The translations under genes were made by a program, and so were the position numbers. Positions 54,601 through 63,400 of a stretch of 64,000 nucleotides of DNA are shown here, in pieces (within the stretch, counting starts at the first letter, position 1; each line of letters opens with the position of its first letter). A model generated the notes under the pieces. The model saw nothing but the letters and a program-made list of their open reading frames with translations. It was not told the origin of the DNA and did no database searches. This DNA comes from Rhizobium sp. RU36D (GTDB lineage: Bacteria > Pseudomonadota > Alphaproteobacteria > Rhizobiales > Rhizobiaceae): positions 30,041 to 94,040 of the forward strand of contig NZ_FWXU01000023.1 in assembly GCF_900176345.1 (NCBI RefSeq). The letters are read 5' to 3'.

Positions 54601-54795
54601 GACAAGATCCTGCATCTCACGCGCAGTTGCACCGGGCCATACCGTGGTCACGGTGAGGGTCTTGATCGTGAACGAAGGATCTTCGGCCCGCCCCAGCTTG
54701 ATGAACGCGTATACGCTGGCGACCGACAGAAGAACGATGAAGAAAAGGGTGACCGCGCGCTCGCGCACAGCAAGCGCTGAAAGGTTGAAGCTCAT
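51682..54795 (-). CDS. RND-family efflux transporter permease (1037 aa)
   Basis: AcrB/MdtB-like proton-driven inner-membrane pump. TM1 is AVTLFFIVLLSVASVYAFI, followed by the periplasmic porter domain. The TM4 proton-relay GLLVDDAIIAIEVM holds the adjacent Asp pair, and TM helices 2-6 and 8-12 are at about residues 330-560 and 860-1020. Length is normal for the HAE1 group. Its start overlaps the adaptor gene stop by one base. No outer-membrane factor gene is adjacent, so a TolC encoded elsewhere is needed. Confidence 0.93.
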   Translation of the reverse strand: MSFNLSALAVRERAVTLFFIVLLSVASVYAFIKLGRAEDPSFTIKTLTVTTVWPGATAREMQDLVAEPLEKRIQELTWYDRVETTTRPGFAYMTVTLKDNTPPSVVEDEFYQARKKLGDEARNLPQGVLGPFVNDEYSDVSFALYALKAQGMPKRELVRQAETIRQDLLHVPGVKKINILGEQPEQIFVEFSYPKLATLGISPQDVAAALQRRNTVTAAGTIDTRGPQVFMRFDGAYDSVQAVADTPVVANGRTIKLSDFAEVRRGYQDPETFIIRHNGEPAIMLGVVMQQGWNGLDLGKALEQRSSQIAEALPLGITLAKVSDQAVNIQEAVGEFMLKFAMALGVVLFVSLVSLGWRVGIVVALAVPLTLGVVFIIMLDTGRFFDRITLGALILALGLLVDDAIIAIEVMVVKMEEGMDRIKAAAYAWSHTAAPMLSGTLVTIIGLMPVGFARSAAGEYAGNIFWIVGFALIVSWLVAVIFTPYLGVKMLPNIKPVQGGHHAIYNTPNYRRLRGVIAFVVRHKFMTCAVVVLMMGASVVGMGSVKQQFFPTSDRPEVLVEVRLPEGTSIKTTTDTVAKLEDWLQKQPETKIVTSYVGQGAPRFFFAMSPELPDPAFAKLVVLTPNAEAREALKERLREAVSAGLAPEAFVRVTQLVFGPFTPFPVEFRIMGPDPEKLYEISEQAMSLMQTVPDVRNANRDWGNRTPVLRFVPDQERLNLIGLSPAEAGQQLQLLLTGVPITQVREDIRNVAVVARSGGDTRLDPAKLANFSLIGREGRAVPLDQIGHAEVRFEEPVMKRRDRTPVITVRSDINEATQPPEVSMQVMQALQPLIASLPVGYRIEMGGNIEESLKANVALVQVFPVMIAAMLIVIILQVRSLSTMTMVMLTGPLGLAGVVPVLLIFNQPFGFNAILGLIGLAGILMRNTLILTEQIKENQAAGLDDYHAVIEATVQRTRPVILTALAAVLAFIPLTHSVFWGSMAYTLIGGTAVGTVMILLFLPALYATWFRIKPPRQEAEHQHDEQPETPALALAAE

Positions 54796-55904
54796 CAGTT
54801 CACCGCCTCTGCGGTTTCAACCGCTGTGCGCACGCTGGCGCCGTCCTGCAGGAGGTGCGCTCCAAGGGCCACCACCCGTTCGCCCGGGTTCACGTCTGTG
54901 ACAATGGCTGTCTCTTCGCCCAACGTCTCGATCTTCACCGCGCGAAATTGAACGGTCGATGTGCTGTCGTTGAAGACAAAGACCCCGGTCCGGGCGCCGT
55001 CGTCGAGGATCGCGCCGATCGGAATTTCGACGGAGGCTGCATGGGTGCCACTGTCAACACTGAGGGTCACCGTTGCCCCCAAGGGCGCCGTCGCAGCGGA
55101 GCCCTGCAACACCCAACGCGTCTCGAATGTTCGCGTCTGCTGATCGGCGGCATCCGAAATCTGTCTGAGCAGCGCGGTCTCTGCCCCGCTCCGGCCGTAG
55201 ATCGCGGCGCGCGCCTCAGCGCCGATCGCAGGCCTCAGATTCTCCGGCATCCACACCAGTGCCTCGCGCGGACCCGCTTTCGCCAGCCGCATGACGGGTT
55301 GCCCTGCCGATATGACCTGCCCCGGTTCCGCAAGGGTTTCGACGATCGTCCCATCGGCGTCAGCCAGCAGAACGGTGTATGCCACCTCGTTCTCGGCGAC
55401 CGTGGCATCCGCCTTGGCAGCGGCCAGTTGGGCTATGGCGGTATCAAGAGAAAGCCTTGCGCGCTCGTATTGCTGGGTAGACGCCGCATTCGATTTGACG
55501 AGAACGGCAAACCGTTTTTCGTCCGCCTGCGCCTGCACAAAGGTCGCCTGGGCTGCGTTCACCGCATTTCGTTTTGCTGTCAGCGAGAGGTTGAGGTCGT
55601 TGCTGTCGATGCGCAGCAAGGGCTGCCCCGCCTTCACCTGGTCTCCGACCCCCACCAGGCGCTCCACGATCTTTCCGGGAACCCGGAATCCAAGATCGCT
55701 TTGAACCCGCGCCGCGACGGTGCCCGTGAAGGTTCTCCGCGCCGCATCGGGAATGCGAACACGCGCCAGATTGACAAGAGGCGGAAGCGTGCGGGGATCG
55801 GAGGCTTCTGCCTCTTGCGCTGCTGGCGGGCGGAGGAAGACGGCAGCAGCCACGCCGCCGGCTATGGCGACTGCGGCTGTCGCGAGCAGGAGTTTTCGTT
55901 TCAT
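54795..55904 (-). CDS. RND efflux periplasmic adaptor (membrane fusion protein, 369 aa)
   Basis: AcrA/MexA-like adaptor. An N-terminal anchor or signal segment (LLLATAAVAIAGGVAAAVFL) is followed by a barrel-lipoyl segment (GFRVPGKIVERLVGVGDQVKAGQPLLRID). A coiled-coil alpha-hairpin comes next (about residues 100-165, rich in Ala/Gln), then VAYTVLLADADGTIVETLAEPGQVISAGQPV. No lipobox cysteine is seen, so it is probably membrane-anchored. AAGGATGG precedes ATG 55904. It is the first gene of the pump operon, divergent from tetR. Confidence 0.92.
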   Translation of the reverse strand: MKRKLLLATAAVAIAGGVAAAVFLRPPAAQEAEASDPRTLPPLVNLARVRIPDAARRTFTGTVAARVQSDLGFRVPGKIVERLVGVGDQVKAGQPLLRIDSNDLNLSLTAKRNAVNAAQATFVQAQADEKRFAVLVKSNAASTQQYERARLSLDTAIAQLAAAKADATVAENEVAYTVLLADADGTIVETLAEPGQVISAGQPVMRLAKAGPREALVWMPENLRPAIGAEARAAIYGRSGAETALLRQISDAADQQTRTFETRWVLQGSAATAPLGATVTLSVDSGTHAASVEIPIGAILDDGARTGVFVFNDSTSTVQFRAVKIETLGEETAIVTDVNPGERVVALGAHLLQDGASVRTAVETAEAVN

Positions 55905-55938
55905 GACACCATCCTTCTTGACGGGAGCATTTCAATTT

Positions 55939-55988
55939 TTAGATTGCACTCTAACTCTAAAACATTTATAGATGTCAAATGAAATCTA
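55939..55988. promoter_or_regulatory. TetR operator region, TTAGA/TCTAA and TAGAT/ATCTA dyads
   Basis: TTAGA-N6-TCTAA (55939-55954) and TAGAT-N10-ATCTA (55969-55988) lie between the divergent adaptor and tetR starts. The second contains TAGATGTCA and continues GAAAT-TAAAAGG, matching the SDR/thioesterase intergenic sequence. This is the expected position for a TetR-type autoregulator. Confidence 0.6.
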
Positions 55989-56001
55989 AAAGGAAGCCGT
56001 C

Positions 56002-56592
56002 ATGAGAGTGAGCCGCGCACAGGCAGAGGCCAATCGCGAGACAGTCATCAATGTCGCAAGCCGGCTCTTCCGCGAGCATGGCTTCGACGGCATTGGCCTC
56101 AAGGACCTGATGAAGGGAGCCGGCCTGACCCAAGGCGGCTTCTACAAGCAGTTTGAATCCAAGGATGATCTGGCGGCCTTGGCATCGCGCCGCGCCATGG
56201 AGAGCGCAACGCGTCGATGGTCCTCGGTCGCTGCATCAAGCGAGGACCCGATCCGGGGTGTCATCGACCTCTACCTCTCGGCCGGCCATCGCGGAGAAAC
56301 GGCGGATGGTTGCCCGCTGGTGGCGCTGGGCTCCGATGCCGCGCGCCAGAGCGACGAGGTTCGCAAGCCGTTTGAGGACGGGATCAAGGCGCATCTAGAG
56401 GTGCTTGCGGAACTCCTGCCCACCTCTGACAGCCCGGAAAGCACGACCCAGAAAGCCCAGGTCATGCTGGCGCTGATGGTCGGCGCGGTCACACTCTCGC
56501 GCATCGTGACCGATGAGGCGCTTGCCGACAGCTTCCTGGACGCAGCCGCCGGGGAAGCCCGGGCTTTGGCCTCGGCAAAGCCGGGCGCGTAA
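56002..56592 (+). CDS. TetR/AcrR-family transcriptional regulator (196 aa)
   Basis: N-terminal HTH (about residues 10-55): ETVINVASRLFREHGFDGIGLKDLMKGAGLTQGGFYKQFESKDDL, followed by a ligand-binding helical domain with a C-terminal MLALMVGAVTLSRIV helix. The HTH closely follows the group of TetR proteins with GLTQGGFYKQF that control RND pumps or reductases. It is divergent from the pump operon and transcribed with fabF and the ftsZ-like gene at a 76-base gap. The dyads upstream argue for autoregulation. Confidence 0.92.
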   Translation: MRVSRAQAEANRETVINVASRLFREHGFDGIGLKDLMKGAGLTQGGFYKQFESKDDLAALASRRAMESATRRWSSVAASSEDPIRGVIDLYLSAGHRGETADGCPLVALGSDAARQSDEVRKPFEDGIKAHLEVLAELLPTSDSPESTTQKAQVMLALMVGAVTLSRIVTDEALADSFLDAAAGEARALASAKPGA

Positions 56593-56668
56593 GCGGGCCT
56601 GCTGTTTTTCTCAACTTTTCTGAACGCCCGGCATCCGCTCGACAGTGGATCCCGGCAATGGAGTCGTC

Positions 56669-57937
56669 ATGCGTCGTATCGTTGTCACGGGAATGGGTGC
56701 CGTCAGTCCGCTCGGCGCCGGCGTCGAGAGCTCCTGGAGCCGCCTTCTGGCCGGTCAATCAGGCCTTCGCCGTCTGTCCGACGACATTGCAGGTGACTTG
56801 CCTGCAAAAGTTGGTGGTGTCGTCCCGACGATCTCGGAAGATCCGGAGGCCGGGTTTGATGCGGACCGCGTCCTGGCCCCGAAGGATCAGCGCAAGGTGG
56901 ATCGCTTCATCCTGTTGGCACTGGCGGCAGCCGACGAAGCTTTGGCGCAGGCCGGATGGAAGCCGATACTGGACCAGAATCGCCAGCGCACGGCGACGAT
57001 CATCGCCTCGGGAATTGGCGGCTTCCCGGCGATCACCGAGGCGGTTCGCATTGTCGACGAGAAGGGCCCACGCCGCCTGTCGCCGTTCACCATTCCGTCC
57101 TTCCTGGTCAACCTCGCGGCCGGACAGGTGTCCATCCGCCATGGGCTGAAGGGCCCGCTCGGGGCGCCGGTGACCGCCTGCGCGGCAGGCGTCCAGGCCA
57201 TCGGCGACGCGGCTCGGCTGATCCGGGCGAATGAGGCAGACATTGCCGTTTGCGGCGGAACGGAAGCCTGCATGAACATCGTCAGCCTGGGAGGCTTCGC
57301 GGCGGCGCGGGCGCTCTCGACCGGATTTGCCGACACCCCGGCTGCTGCATCCCGACCTTTCGACATGATGCGCGACGGTTTCGTGATGGGGGAAGGTGCC
57401 GGCATCCTGGTGATCGAGGCGCTCAGTCACGCCCTGGCGCGTGGGGCAAAACCCCTGGCGGAACTGGTCGGCTATGGCACCACGGCAGATGCCCATCATG
57501 TCACATCCGGCCCGGAAGATGGGTCCGGGGCGGCAAGAGCCATGCAGATCGCGATCAGGCAGGCGGGCATAAGGCCGTCCCAGGTTCAGCATCTCAACGC
57601 CCATGCCACATCCACCCAACTTGGTGACCGCGGGGAAATCGAGGCGATCAAATCCGTGTTCGGAACAAGCATGGGCATAGCGGTGAGCGGCACCAAGTCC
57701 GCAACGGGACACCTTCTCGGAGCAGCCGGCGGTCTCGAAGCGATCTTCACCATCCTGGCCCTGCGCGACCAGATCGCGCCCCCGACCCTGAACCTTAACG
57801 CCCCCGATCCCGCCGGCGATGGCATCGATTTCGTCGCCAACAAGGCAAGGTCACTCCCCATGGAATTTGCAATCAGCAATGGCTTCGGCTTCGGCGGGGT
57901 GAATGCCAGCGCGCTATTCCGGCGCTGGGACGCGTGA
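56669..57937 (+). CDS. fabF: Beta-ketoacyl-ACP synthase II, extra FabF (422 aa)
   Basis: Condensing enzyme of fatty-acid synthesis type: acyl-ACP plus malonyl-ACP to 3-ketoacyl-ACP. The catalytic triad is intact: C171 in VTACAAGVQ, H312 in LNAHATST and H348 in SATGHLLGAAGG, with the closing GFGFGGVNASALF. A GGAG box is six bases before ATG 56669. It is unlikely to be the housekeeping copy, since fabG, acpP and other fab genes are absent here; the ftsZ-like gene follows by four bases. It may serve a specialised lipid or provide a drug-insensitive synthase. Confidence 0.88.
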   Translation: MRRIVVTGMGAVSPLGAGVESSWSRLLAGQSGLRRLSDDIAGDLPAKVGGVVPTISEDPEAGFDADRVLAPKDQRKVDRFILLALAAADEALAQAGWKPILDQNRQRTATIIASGIGGFPAITEAVRIVDEKGPRRLSPFTIPSFLVNLAAGQVSIRHGLKGPLGAPVTACAAGVQAIGDAARLIRANEADIAVCGGTEACMNIVSLGGFAAARALSTGFADTPAAASRPFDMMRDGFVMGEGAGILVIEALSHALARGAKPLAELVGYGTTADAHHVTSGPEDGSGAARAMQIAIRQAGIRPSQVQHLNAHATSTQLGDRGEIEAIKSVFGTSMGIAVSGTKSATGHLLGAAGGLEAIFTILALRDQIAPPTLNLNAPDPAGDGIDFVANKARSLPMEFAISNGFGFGGVNASALFRRWDA

Positions 57938-57941
57938 CTCC

Positions 57942-58967
57942 ATGAAACCAACGCCCTCGCCTGGACTGAGCGCCTGGACGCCAAGGATTGCCGTGATCGG
58001 CGGCGGCGGCGGCGGCGGCAATGCGATCAACACCATGATCGCGCGCAGCGACGCGGATGTGAGGTTCATTGCCGCCAACACAGACGCCCAGGCCCTGGCG
58101 TCCTCCAAGGCCGAACATCAAGTCCAGCTCGGCAGAAACGCCACTCAGGGGCTTGGCGCAGGGTCTCGGCCGGAGCTCGGACAGGCTGCGGCGACGGAAT
58201 CGATTGATGACATCATGGCGCATTTGAAAGATGTCCAGGTGTGCTTCCTCGCCGCCGGAATGGGTGGCGGCACAGGAACCGGTGCCACACCCGTGATCGC
58301 ACAAGCCGCCCGCCAGGCCGGCCTGCTGACAATTGCTGTCGTGACCGAGCCCTTCACTTTCGAGGGAACACACCGGGCGCGCCAGGCAAGGGACGGCATT
58401 CGATCTCTGGTCGAGGCAGCCGATACCGTGATTGTTGTTCCAAACCAGAACCTTTTCCACCTTTCGGATGCGACGACGACGCTTGATGCGGCATTCCAGA
58501 TGGCTGACAGGGTCCTTGTCGAAGGCGTCATGTCCCTGGTCGACTTGATGCGGGCGGATGGCTTGATCAACCTCGACTTCGCCGATGTTCAAGCGGTGAT
58601 GAAGAAAATGGGCCGGGCGATTATCGCCAGCGGCATGGCCGCCGGGAGCGGTCGCGCAACAGAGGCGGCCCGGGCGGCGATCGACAATCCGCTCTTCAGG
58701 GGAACAAGCCTCGAAACCGCGAAAACCCTGCTGGTTTCCATGTCCGCGACCCGGGAGTTGACCCTCTTCGAAGTCGATGAGGCAGCAAGCTACATCCGCG
58801 ACCACGTCAATTCGGATACGGATATGATCCTTGGCACCAGTTTTGATCCGACACTCGGTGAAAATCTGCGCGTGTCGATCATTGCTGCAGGGCTGAATGC
58901 ACCGGCTGATGTGGTGGTGCTCGCCGAACACCTCCGGAAGCAGCGTGCCAATGGAGGCGGCCCGTGA
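57942..58967 (+). CDS. FtsZ paralogue without C-terminal tail (341 aa)
   Basis: Tubulin-type GTPase. The glycine-rich N-terminal fold (AVIGGGGGGGNAINTMI), the tubulin signature GGGTGTG (108-114) and the synergy loop NLDFAD (210-215) are retained, so GTP binding and hydrolysis look possible. It stops at about the end of the globular domain, without the long linker and C-terminal peptide that bind FtsA and ZipA in true FtsZ. It is four bases after fabF and so translationally coupled. A minor FtsZ is known in some rhizobia, of little-understood role. Confidence 0.88.
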   Translation: MKPTPSPGLSAWTPRIAVIGGGGGGGNAINTMIARSDADVRFIAANTDAQALASSKAEHQVQLGRNATQGLGAGSRPELGQAAATESIDDIMAHLKDVQVCFLAAGMGGGTGTGATPVIAQAARQAGLLTIAVVTEPFTFEGTHRARQARDGIRSLVEAADTVIVVPNQNLFHLSDATTTLDAAFQMADRVLVEGVMSLVDLMRADGLINLDFADVQAVMKKMGRAIIASGMAAGSGRATEAARAAIDNPLFRGTSLETAKTLLVSMSATRELTLFEVDEAASYIRDHVNSDTDMILGTSFDPTLGENLRVSIIAAGLNAPADVVVLAEHLRKQRANGGGP

Positions 58968-59060
58968 AGATGGGGGGCCAGCCTACAGGTCAGCAAGGGC
59001 ACTGCTGATATCGCCGATCTCAAGCCTCGAGATACGTCCGGCGAGTTTGCAGCAAGACAT
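58968..59060. other. Short non-coding left flank of the transposon
   Basis: A 93-base stretch between the ftsZ-like stop and the transposon's left end. On the minus strand it could encode about 25 residues abutting the transposon, ending at a TAG near 58983. This could be the broken end of a gene, but no family is recognisable. Confidence 0.3.
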
Positions 59061-59098
59061 GGGGTCTGAGTAGCAACGGAACAGAAAACCTACATAAG
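59061..59098 (+). repeat. Left 38-bp terminal inverted repeat of the Tn3-family element
   Basis: Begins GGGGTCTGAGTAGCAACGG, like Tn3-subgroup ends. It differs from the right end at two of 38 positions. Confidence 0.9.
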
Positions 59099-59131
59099 CC
59101 GTGCGGATCTTCTCCGACGCTGACGCCTTTA

Positions 59132-59641
59132 TCACGATATTTGCTGCCTGCCGGTCGTGACCGTCGCGAGGAAAGATGCAGCGTCGGGTCGGCTGACTAT
59201 TTTGATCTTCTCGCGAGTATGGGAATCGAACAGCCTTCGGTGGCCTTCGAACGAATTCAGGTGATTTTGTCTGTTTGGATAACCGCGCGCGTATTCTAAC
59301 AGCTCTTGGAACTGTTCGTCTGTGCCACCTCCAGTTTGGCCTCTATTTTGGAGGTTTGAGATACATTCATCGACGGAGAGATCGAGCCAGGTCAGTGTCG
59401 TTACGCGAGGGAGAACCTGTTGAAGAATCCGGCCGTAGATTCCCTCCATTACCCACCCGCTGTCGTTTGCGGCCTCAGCCACTAGTCTGATTCGCTCTTC
59501 ACGTGAGCGCTCGCCTGCAAATTCGGGCAGCCAGTGAAGATCATCAAGATGAACCGCTGGTAGACAAAGCTCTTCAGCGAGCCTGTTGGCTAACCAAGTT
59601 TTTCCGCTCCCGCTGTTACCTACAACGAAGATTCTTTGCAT
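59132..59641 (-). CDS. P-loop kinase-like ATPase, FlaR/adenylate kinase-like passenger (169 aa)
   Basis: Walker A GNSGSGKTWLANRLAEELCL (GNSGSGKT), followed by HLDDLHWLPEF and GWVMEGIYGRIL, a pattern typical of small topology-modulation/adenylate-kinase-like proteins. These bind nucleotides, but their substrate is unknown. The C-terminal LLEYARGYPNRQNHLNSFEGH is also conserved in such proteins. GGAGG lies four bases before ATG 59641; a further ATG at 59710 gives 23 more residues but no such box. It is inside the transposon, so it is a cargo gene of unknown benefit. Confidence 0.78.
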   Translation of the reverse strand: MQRIFVVGNSGSGKTWLANRLAEELCLPAVHLDDLHWLPEFAGERSREERIRLVAEAANDSGWVMEGIYGRILQQVLPRVTTLTWLDLSVDECISNLQNRGQTGGGTDEQFQELLEYARGYPNRQNHLNSFEGHRRLFDSHTREKIKIVSRPDAASFLATVTTGRQQIS

Positions 59642-59829
59642 CCGTCCTCCACGGTCCGCGAGGTCAATTCCCGTATGCCGCTCGTCCAACAAACCCCGGT
59701 TTGATGTCACGCTGCAAGGCAGATCGCAAAAATCCCGGAAAAGCTGCCAAATCTCATAAATACCCGTGCATAAACCTATAGCCTATAAACTCCCTGCCGT
59801 CTAAGTTAATGTGGAATTTGGGAGCGACC
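59642..59829. other. Divergent region, probable resolution (res) site
   Basis: The 188-base gap between the passenger and tnpR is the usual location of res and of the tnpR promoter in Tn3 elements. It is AT-rich with imperfect short repeats (CCTATAGCCTATAAAC). I cannot define the three resolvase subsites by eye. Confidence 0.35.
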
Positions 59830-60456
59830 ATGCTGATTGGCTATATGCGCGTTTCGACCGGCGAGCAAAATCTCGATCTTCAGCGTGATGGTCTTGAGCA
59901 GGCCGGATGCGAGAACATCTTCGACGACGTATGTTCGGGACGTGCTACACAGCGGCCCGGCCTGGACAAGGCGCTTGAGATTGCTCGGGCTGGCGATACC
60001 CTCGTCGTCTGGAAGCTCGATCGCATCGGACGCTCGCTTGCGCATGTTGTTGGTATGGTGAGCGACATGCAGAAACGGGGGATTGGCCTGAAGGTCCTGA
60101 CCGGCGACGTAGACACCACGACAACCACGGGCCGACTTGTCTTCGGCATCTTTGCCACCCTGGCGGAATTCGAGCGTGATCTTATTCATGAACGCACCAT
60201 GGCGGGGCTGGCAGCGGCCCGCGCCCGAGGCAGGGCCGGAGGACGGCCGCGCGTCATGACGGTGAAGAAGCTGAAGGCGGCTATGGCGATGATGGCCGAC
60301 CGCGATAACGCGGCACGCGATGTTGCGGCCGAACTCGGCGTTTCGCTGTCGACGCTCTACGCCTATGTCGATGCCAAAGGAAAGCCCCGCGAGCGGGCAA
60401 ATGACTTGCTGGCAAACAAGCGTCGGGCGAAGCGCGAACACCACGTTGCGGTGTAA
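59830..60456 (+). CDS. tnpR: Serine resolvase of the Tn3 element (208 aa)
   Basis: Site-specific recombinase resolving cointegrates. The catalytic serine is S9 in YMRVSTGEQNLDLQ, followed by the conserved KLDRIGRSLAH and FATLAEFERDLIHERT segments. The C-terminal HTH (about residues 160-185) reads ARDVAAELGVSLSTLYAYV. A GGGAG box is five bases before ATG 59830; a start seven codons upstream is less likely. tnpA starts six bases after its stop. Confidence 0.94.
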   Translation: MLIGYMRVSTGEQNLDLQRDGLEQAGCENIFDDVCSGRATQRPGLDKALEIARAGDTLVVWKLDRIGRSLAHVVGMVSDMQKRGIGLKVLTGDVDTTTTTGRLVFGIFATLAEFERDLIHERTMAGLAAARARGRAGGRPRVMTVKKLKAAMAMMADRDNAARDVAAELGVSLSTLYAYVDAKGKPRERANDLLANKRRAKREHHVAV

Positions 60457-60461
60457 AGACC

Positions 60462-63400
60462 GTGCCGGTTGGGTTCCTGACCGAAAGCCAGGCTAGAGAG
60501 TATGGCCGCTTCACTGGAGAGCCGACGCCGGATCAATTGGCCCGCTATTTCCATCTCGATGACGCTGATCGCGGATTCGTCTCGACGCATCGCAGCGATC
60601 ACAATCGGCTTGGCGTGGCCGTTCAGCTCGGATCGTTGAGGATGCTCGGTGTCTTTCTCGAGAATCCGGGTCAGGTTCCTGCTACCGCCCTGCAATTCAT
60701 AGCGCGTCAGCTATCGTTCTCCGATCCAGAGCGCCTGATCGCAGAATATGTGCGCAGTGAAGGACGTTGGCGACATGCGCCGCGCATCCGGGTGCACTAT
60801 GGCTACCGAACCTATACCGACCCCGGCGTTGGATTTCGGCTCAATCGCTTCCTCTACGCCCTGTGCTGGACCGGATCGGATCGCGGGTCCGTTCTTTTCG
60901 ACCGGGCAGTCGCCTGGCTGCTGGAATTCAAGGTCTTGCTACCCGGCTCGTCCGTACTCGAGCGTACCGTGGCCAGGGTGCGGACGCGAGCGAATGCCCG
61001 TCTGCATAAACTGATGGTCGTGACGATGACATCAGAGCAACGGGCGAGGCTTGATGAACTGGTCGTCATTCCAGAGGGGGAACGGCAAAGTCCGCTCGAT
61101 CGCTTGCGAGATGGACCTTACATTCAAAGCAGCAGGGAGATCACTCGTGCGCTCAATCGTCTGGGAAAGATCCGCAGTCTTACCGAAGGGATGCCCTTCA
61201 TCGACCGTTTGCCGCCCGGAAGAATAACGGCTTTGGCACGCTTTGCCAGCGCCGCCAAAGCGCAGGCCGTTTCCCGCCTGCCGCCTGATCGACGGGCCGC
61301 CACCTTGCTGGCCTTCATCCGAACGCTGGAGGCCTCGGCCAGTGATGATGTCATCGACCTGTTCGATGCGGTCTCCACGTCGATGTTCAGCGAAGCGTCC
61401 ACAGCGGCGAAACAGGCAAGGTTGCGATCACTTCGAGATCTTGATGCCGCCGCACTGAAGCTGCGGGAGGCGGCAATCATCATCCTCGATCCGGATACTC
61501 CCGATGATGCCGTCCGTAACGCGGTGTTCCAGCTCGTGGACACCGACGCACTTGCGGCGGCTGTCGAGCGTGTCGGGGAGCTGGCCGAGCCTCACGACGA
61601 GACCTATTTCTCCGAACTCAGGAAATTCAATCGTAAGATAGCCTACACGCCCGCTCTCCTGACAGGCCTCGATCTTGGCGCAGCACCTGCCGGCCGACCG
61701 CTGCTTGAGGCGATCGAATATCTGCGCGCCATTCATTCCGGGCGCAAGCGTACCGGGCCACCGCCAACCACCTTTGCGCCCAAGCAGTGGCTCCGACAGA
61801 TCAGATCGCCCGACGGCTCCCTCGATCTGACCGGCTACCGGCTTTGTGTCCTCGATTGCCTTCGCCGCGCCATCCGCCGACGCGATCTATTTCCCGCCAG
61901 ATCCCTACGTTACGCTGATCCACGCAAGGGGCTACTGTCAGGCCCGGCCTGGGAGGCCGCTCGTCCGACTGTATGCCGTACCGTTGGCGTATCCAGTGTG
62001 GCAGAGGAAGAACTCGGGCGACTGTCGCAACGGCTAGATCTCGCTTTCCGGGAAACGGCCAGCCGTGTGCCTGCGAATTCAGGTGGCACCATCGTCAGCA
62101 CCCCAGATGGTCCGGACATCTACGTCGAACGTCTGGAAAAGTTGGAAGAACCTGCAAGCCTGGTCGCGTTGCGCATGTCGGTCGAGGCCCGGCTACCCAG
62201 GCTCGACCTACCCGAACTGATCATGGAAATGCATGCGCGAACCGGCTTTGCCGATCTATTCACCCATGCCAGCGAAGGCGGCACACGGGCCGGGGATGTT
62301 GCGACAAGCATCTGCGCCGTCCTCGTAGCTGAAGCCACCAATACCGGATTCGAGCCTCTGGTTCGTCTCGATAGCCCGGCGCTTCGACGTTCACGCCTCA
62401 GTTGGGTGAAACAGAATTTTCTGCGTGCCGAGACCCTGACAGCGGCCAACGCCGCTCTAGTCGCGGCGCAAAATTCCATTCCGCTTGCCAGGCAATGGGG
62501 CGGTGGCGAAGTCGCCTCGGCCGATGGATTGCGCTTCGTCGTGCCGATCCGGACCATCTATTCCGGCCCCAATCCGAAATACTTTGGACAGGAACGCGGC
62601 GTCACATGGTATAATCTCGCCTCCGACCAGTTCACCGGTCTCAACGCCATGACCGTTCCCGGCACGTTGCGCGACAGCCTCAATCTCCTCGCCATCGTGC
62701 TCGAACAGGAAACCGAGCTGCAGCCAACCGAGATCATGACCGACACGGCGGGATATACCGATACGATATTCGGCATATTCCATCTGCTTGGATATCAGTT
62801 CAGCCCCCGCATCGCCGATGTCGGCGGTGCGCGCTTCTGGCGAGTCGACGCCAAGGCCGACTACGGCATTCTCGACGCCATCGCCTCGAACAAGATCAAC
62901 ATCAAGCTGATCGCAGAGCATTGGGACGATCTGCTGCGTCTCGCTGGCTCTCTCAAGCTCGGGGTTGTCCATGCCGCAGGTCTCACGCGAACGCTCCAGA
63001 CCAACGACCGGCCTACGCGGCTGGCGCGCGCCCTCCAAGAGCTCGGCCGACTTATAAAGACCCTCTATCTTCTGCGGTTCATCGATGACGAAACCTATCG
63101 CCGACGCATTCTTGTCCAGCTCAACCGTGGCGAAGGCCGTCATCAGCTCGCCCGCATTATCTTTCATGGAAAACGTGGCGAACTGCGTCAGCGCTATCGT
63201 GAAGGGCAGGAAGATCAGCTCGGAGCGCTTGGCCTGGTCGTCAATCTCGTCGTGCTCTGGAATACGATATACATGGACGCTGCCATCAAACAGCTCGTGA
63301 ACGAACGCTATGATGTCCGGCCGGAGGATCTTGCGCGCCTATCGCCCCTCGGCTTTGGCCACGTCAACATGCTCGGCCGATATACCTTCACACTACCGGA

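Noticed and set aside
51646..54780. A 1044-codon open frame on the plus strand opposite the RND pump gene
   Set aside because: High-GC codon bias leaves long antisense frames open; this one is rich in Arg/His/Asp, has no ribosome-binding site or family match, and exactly mirrors a well-defined RND gene.
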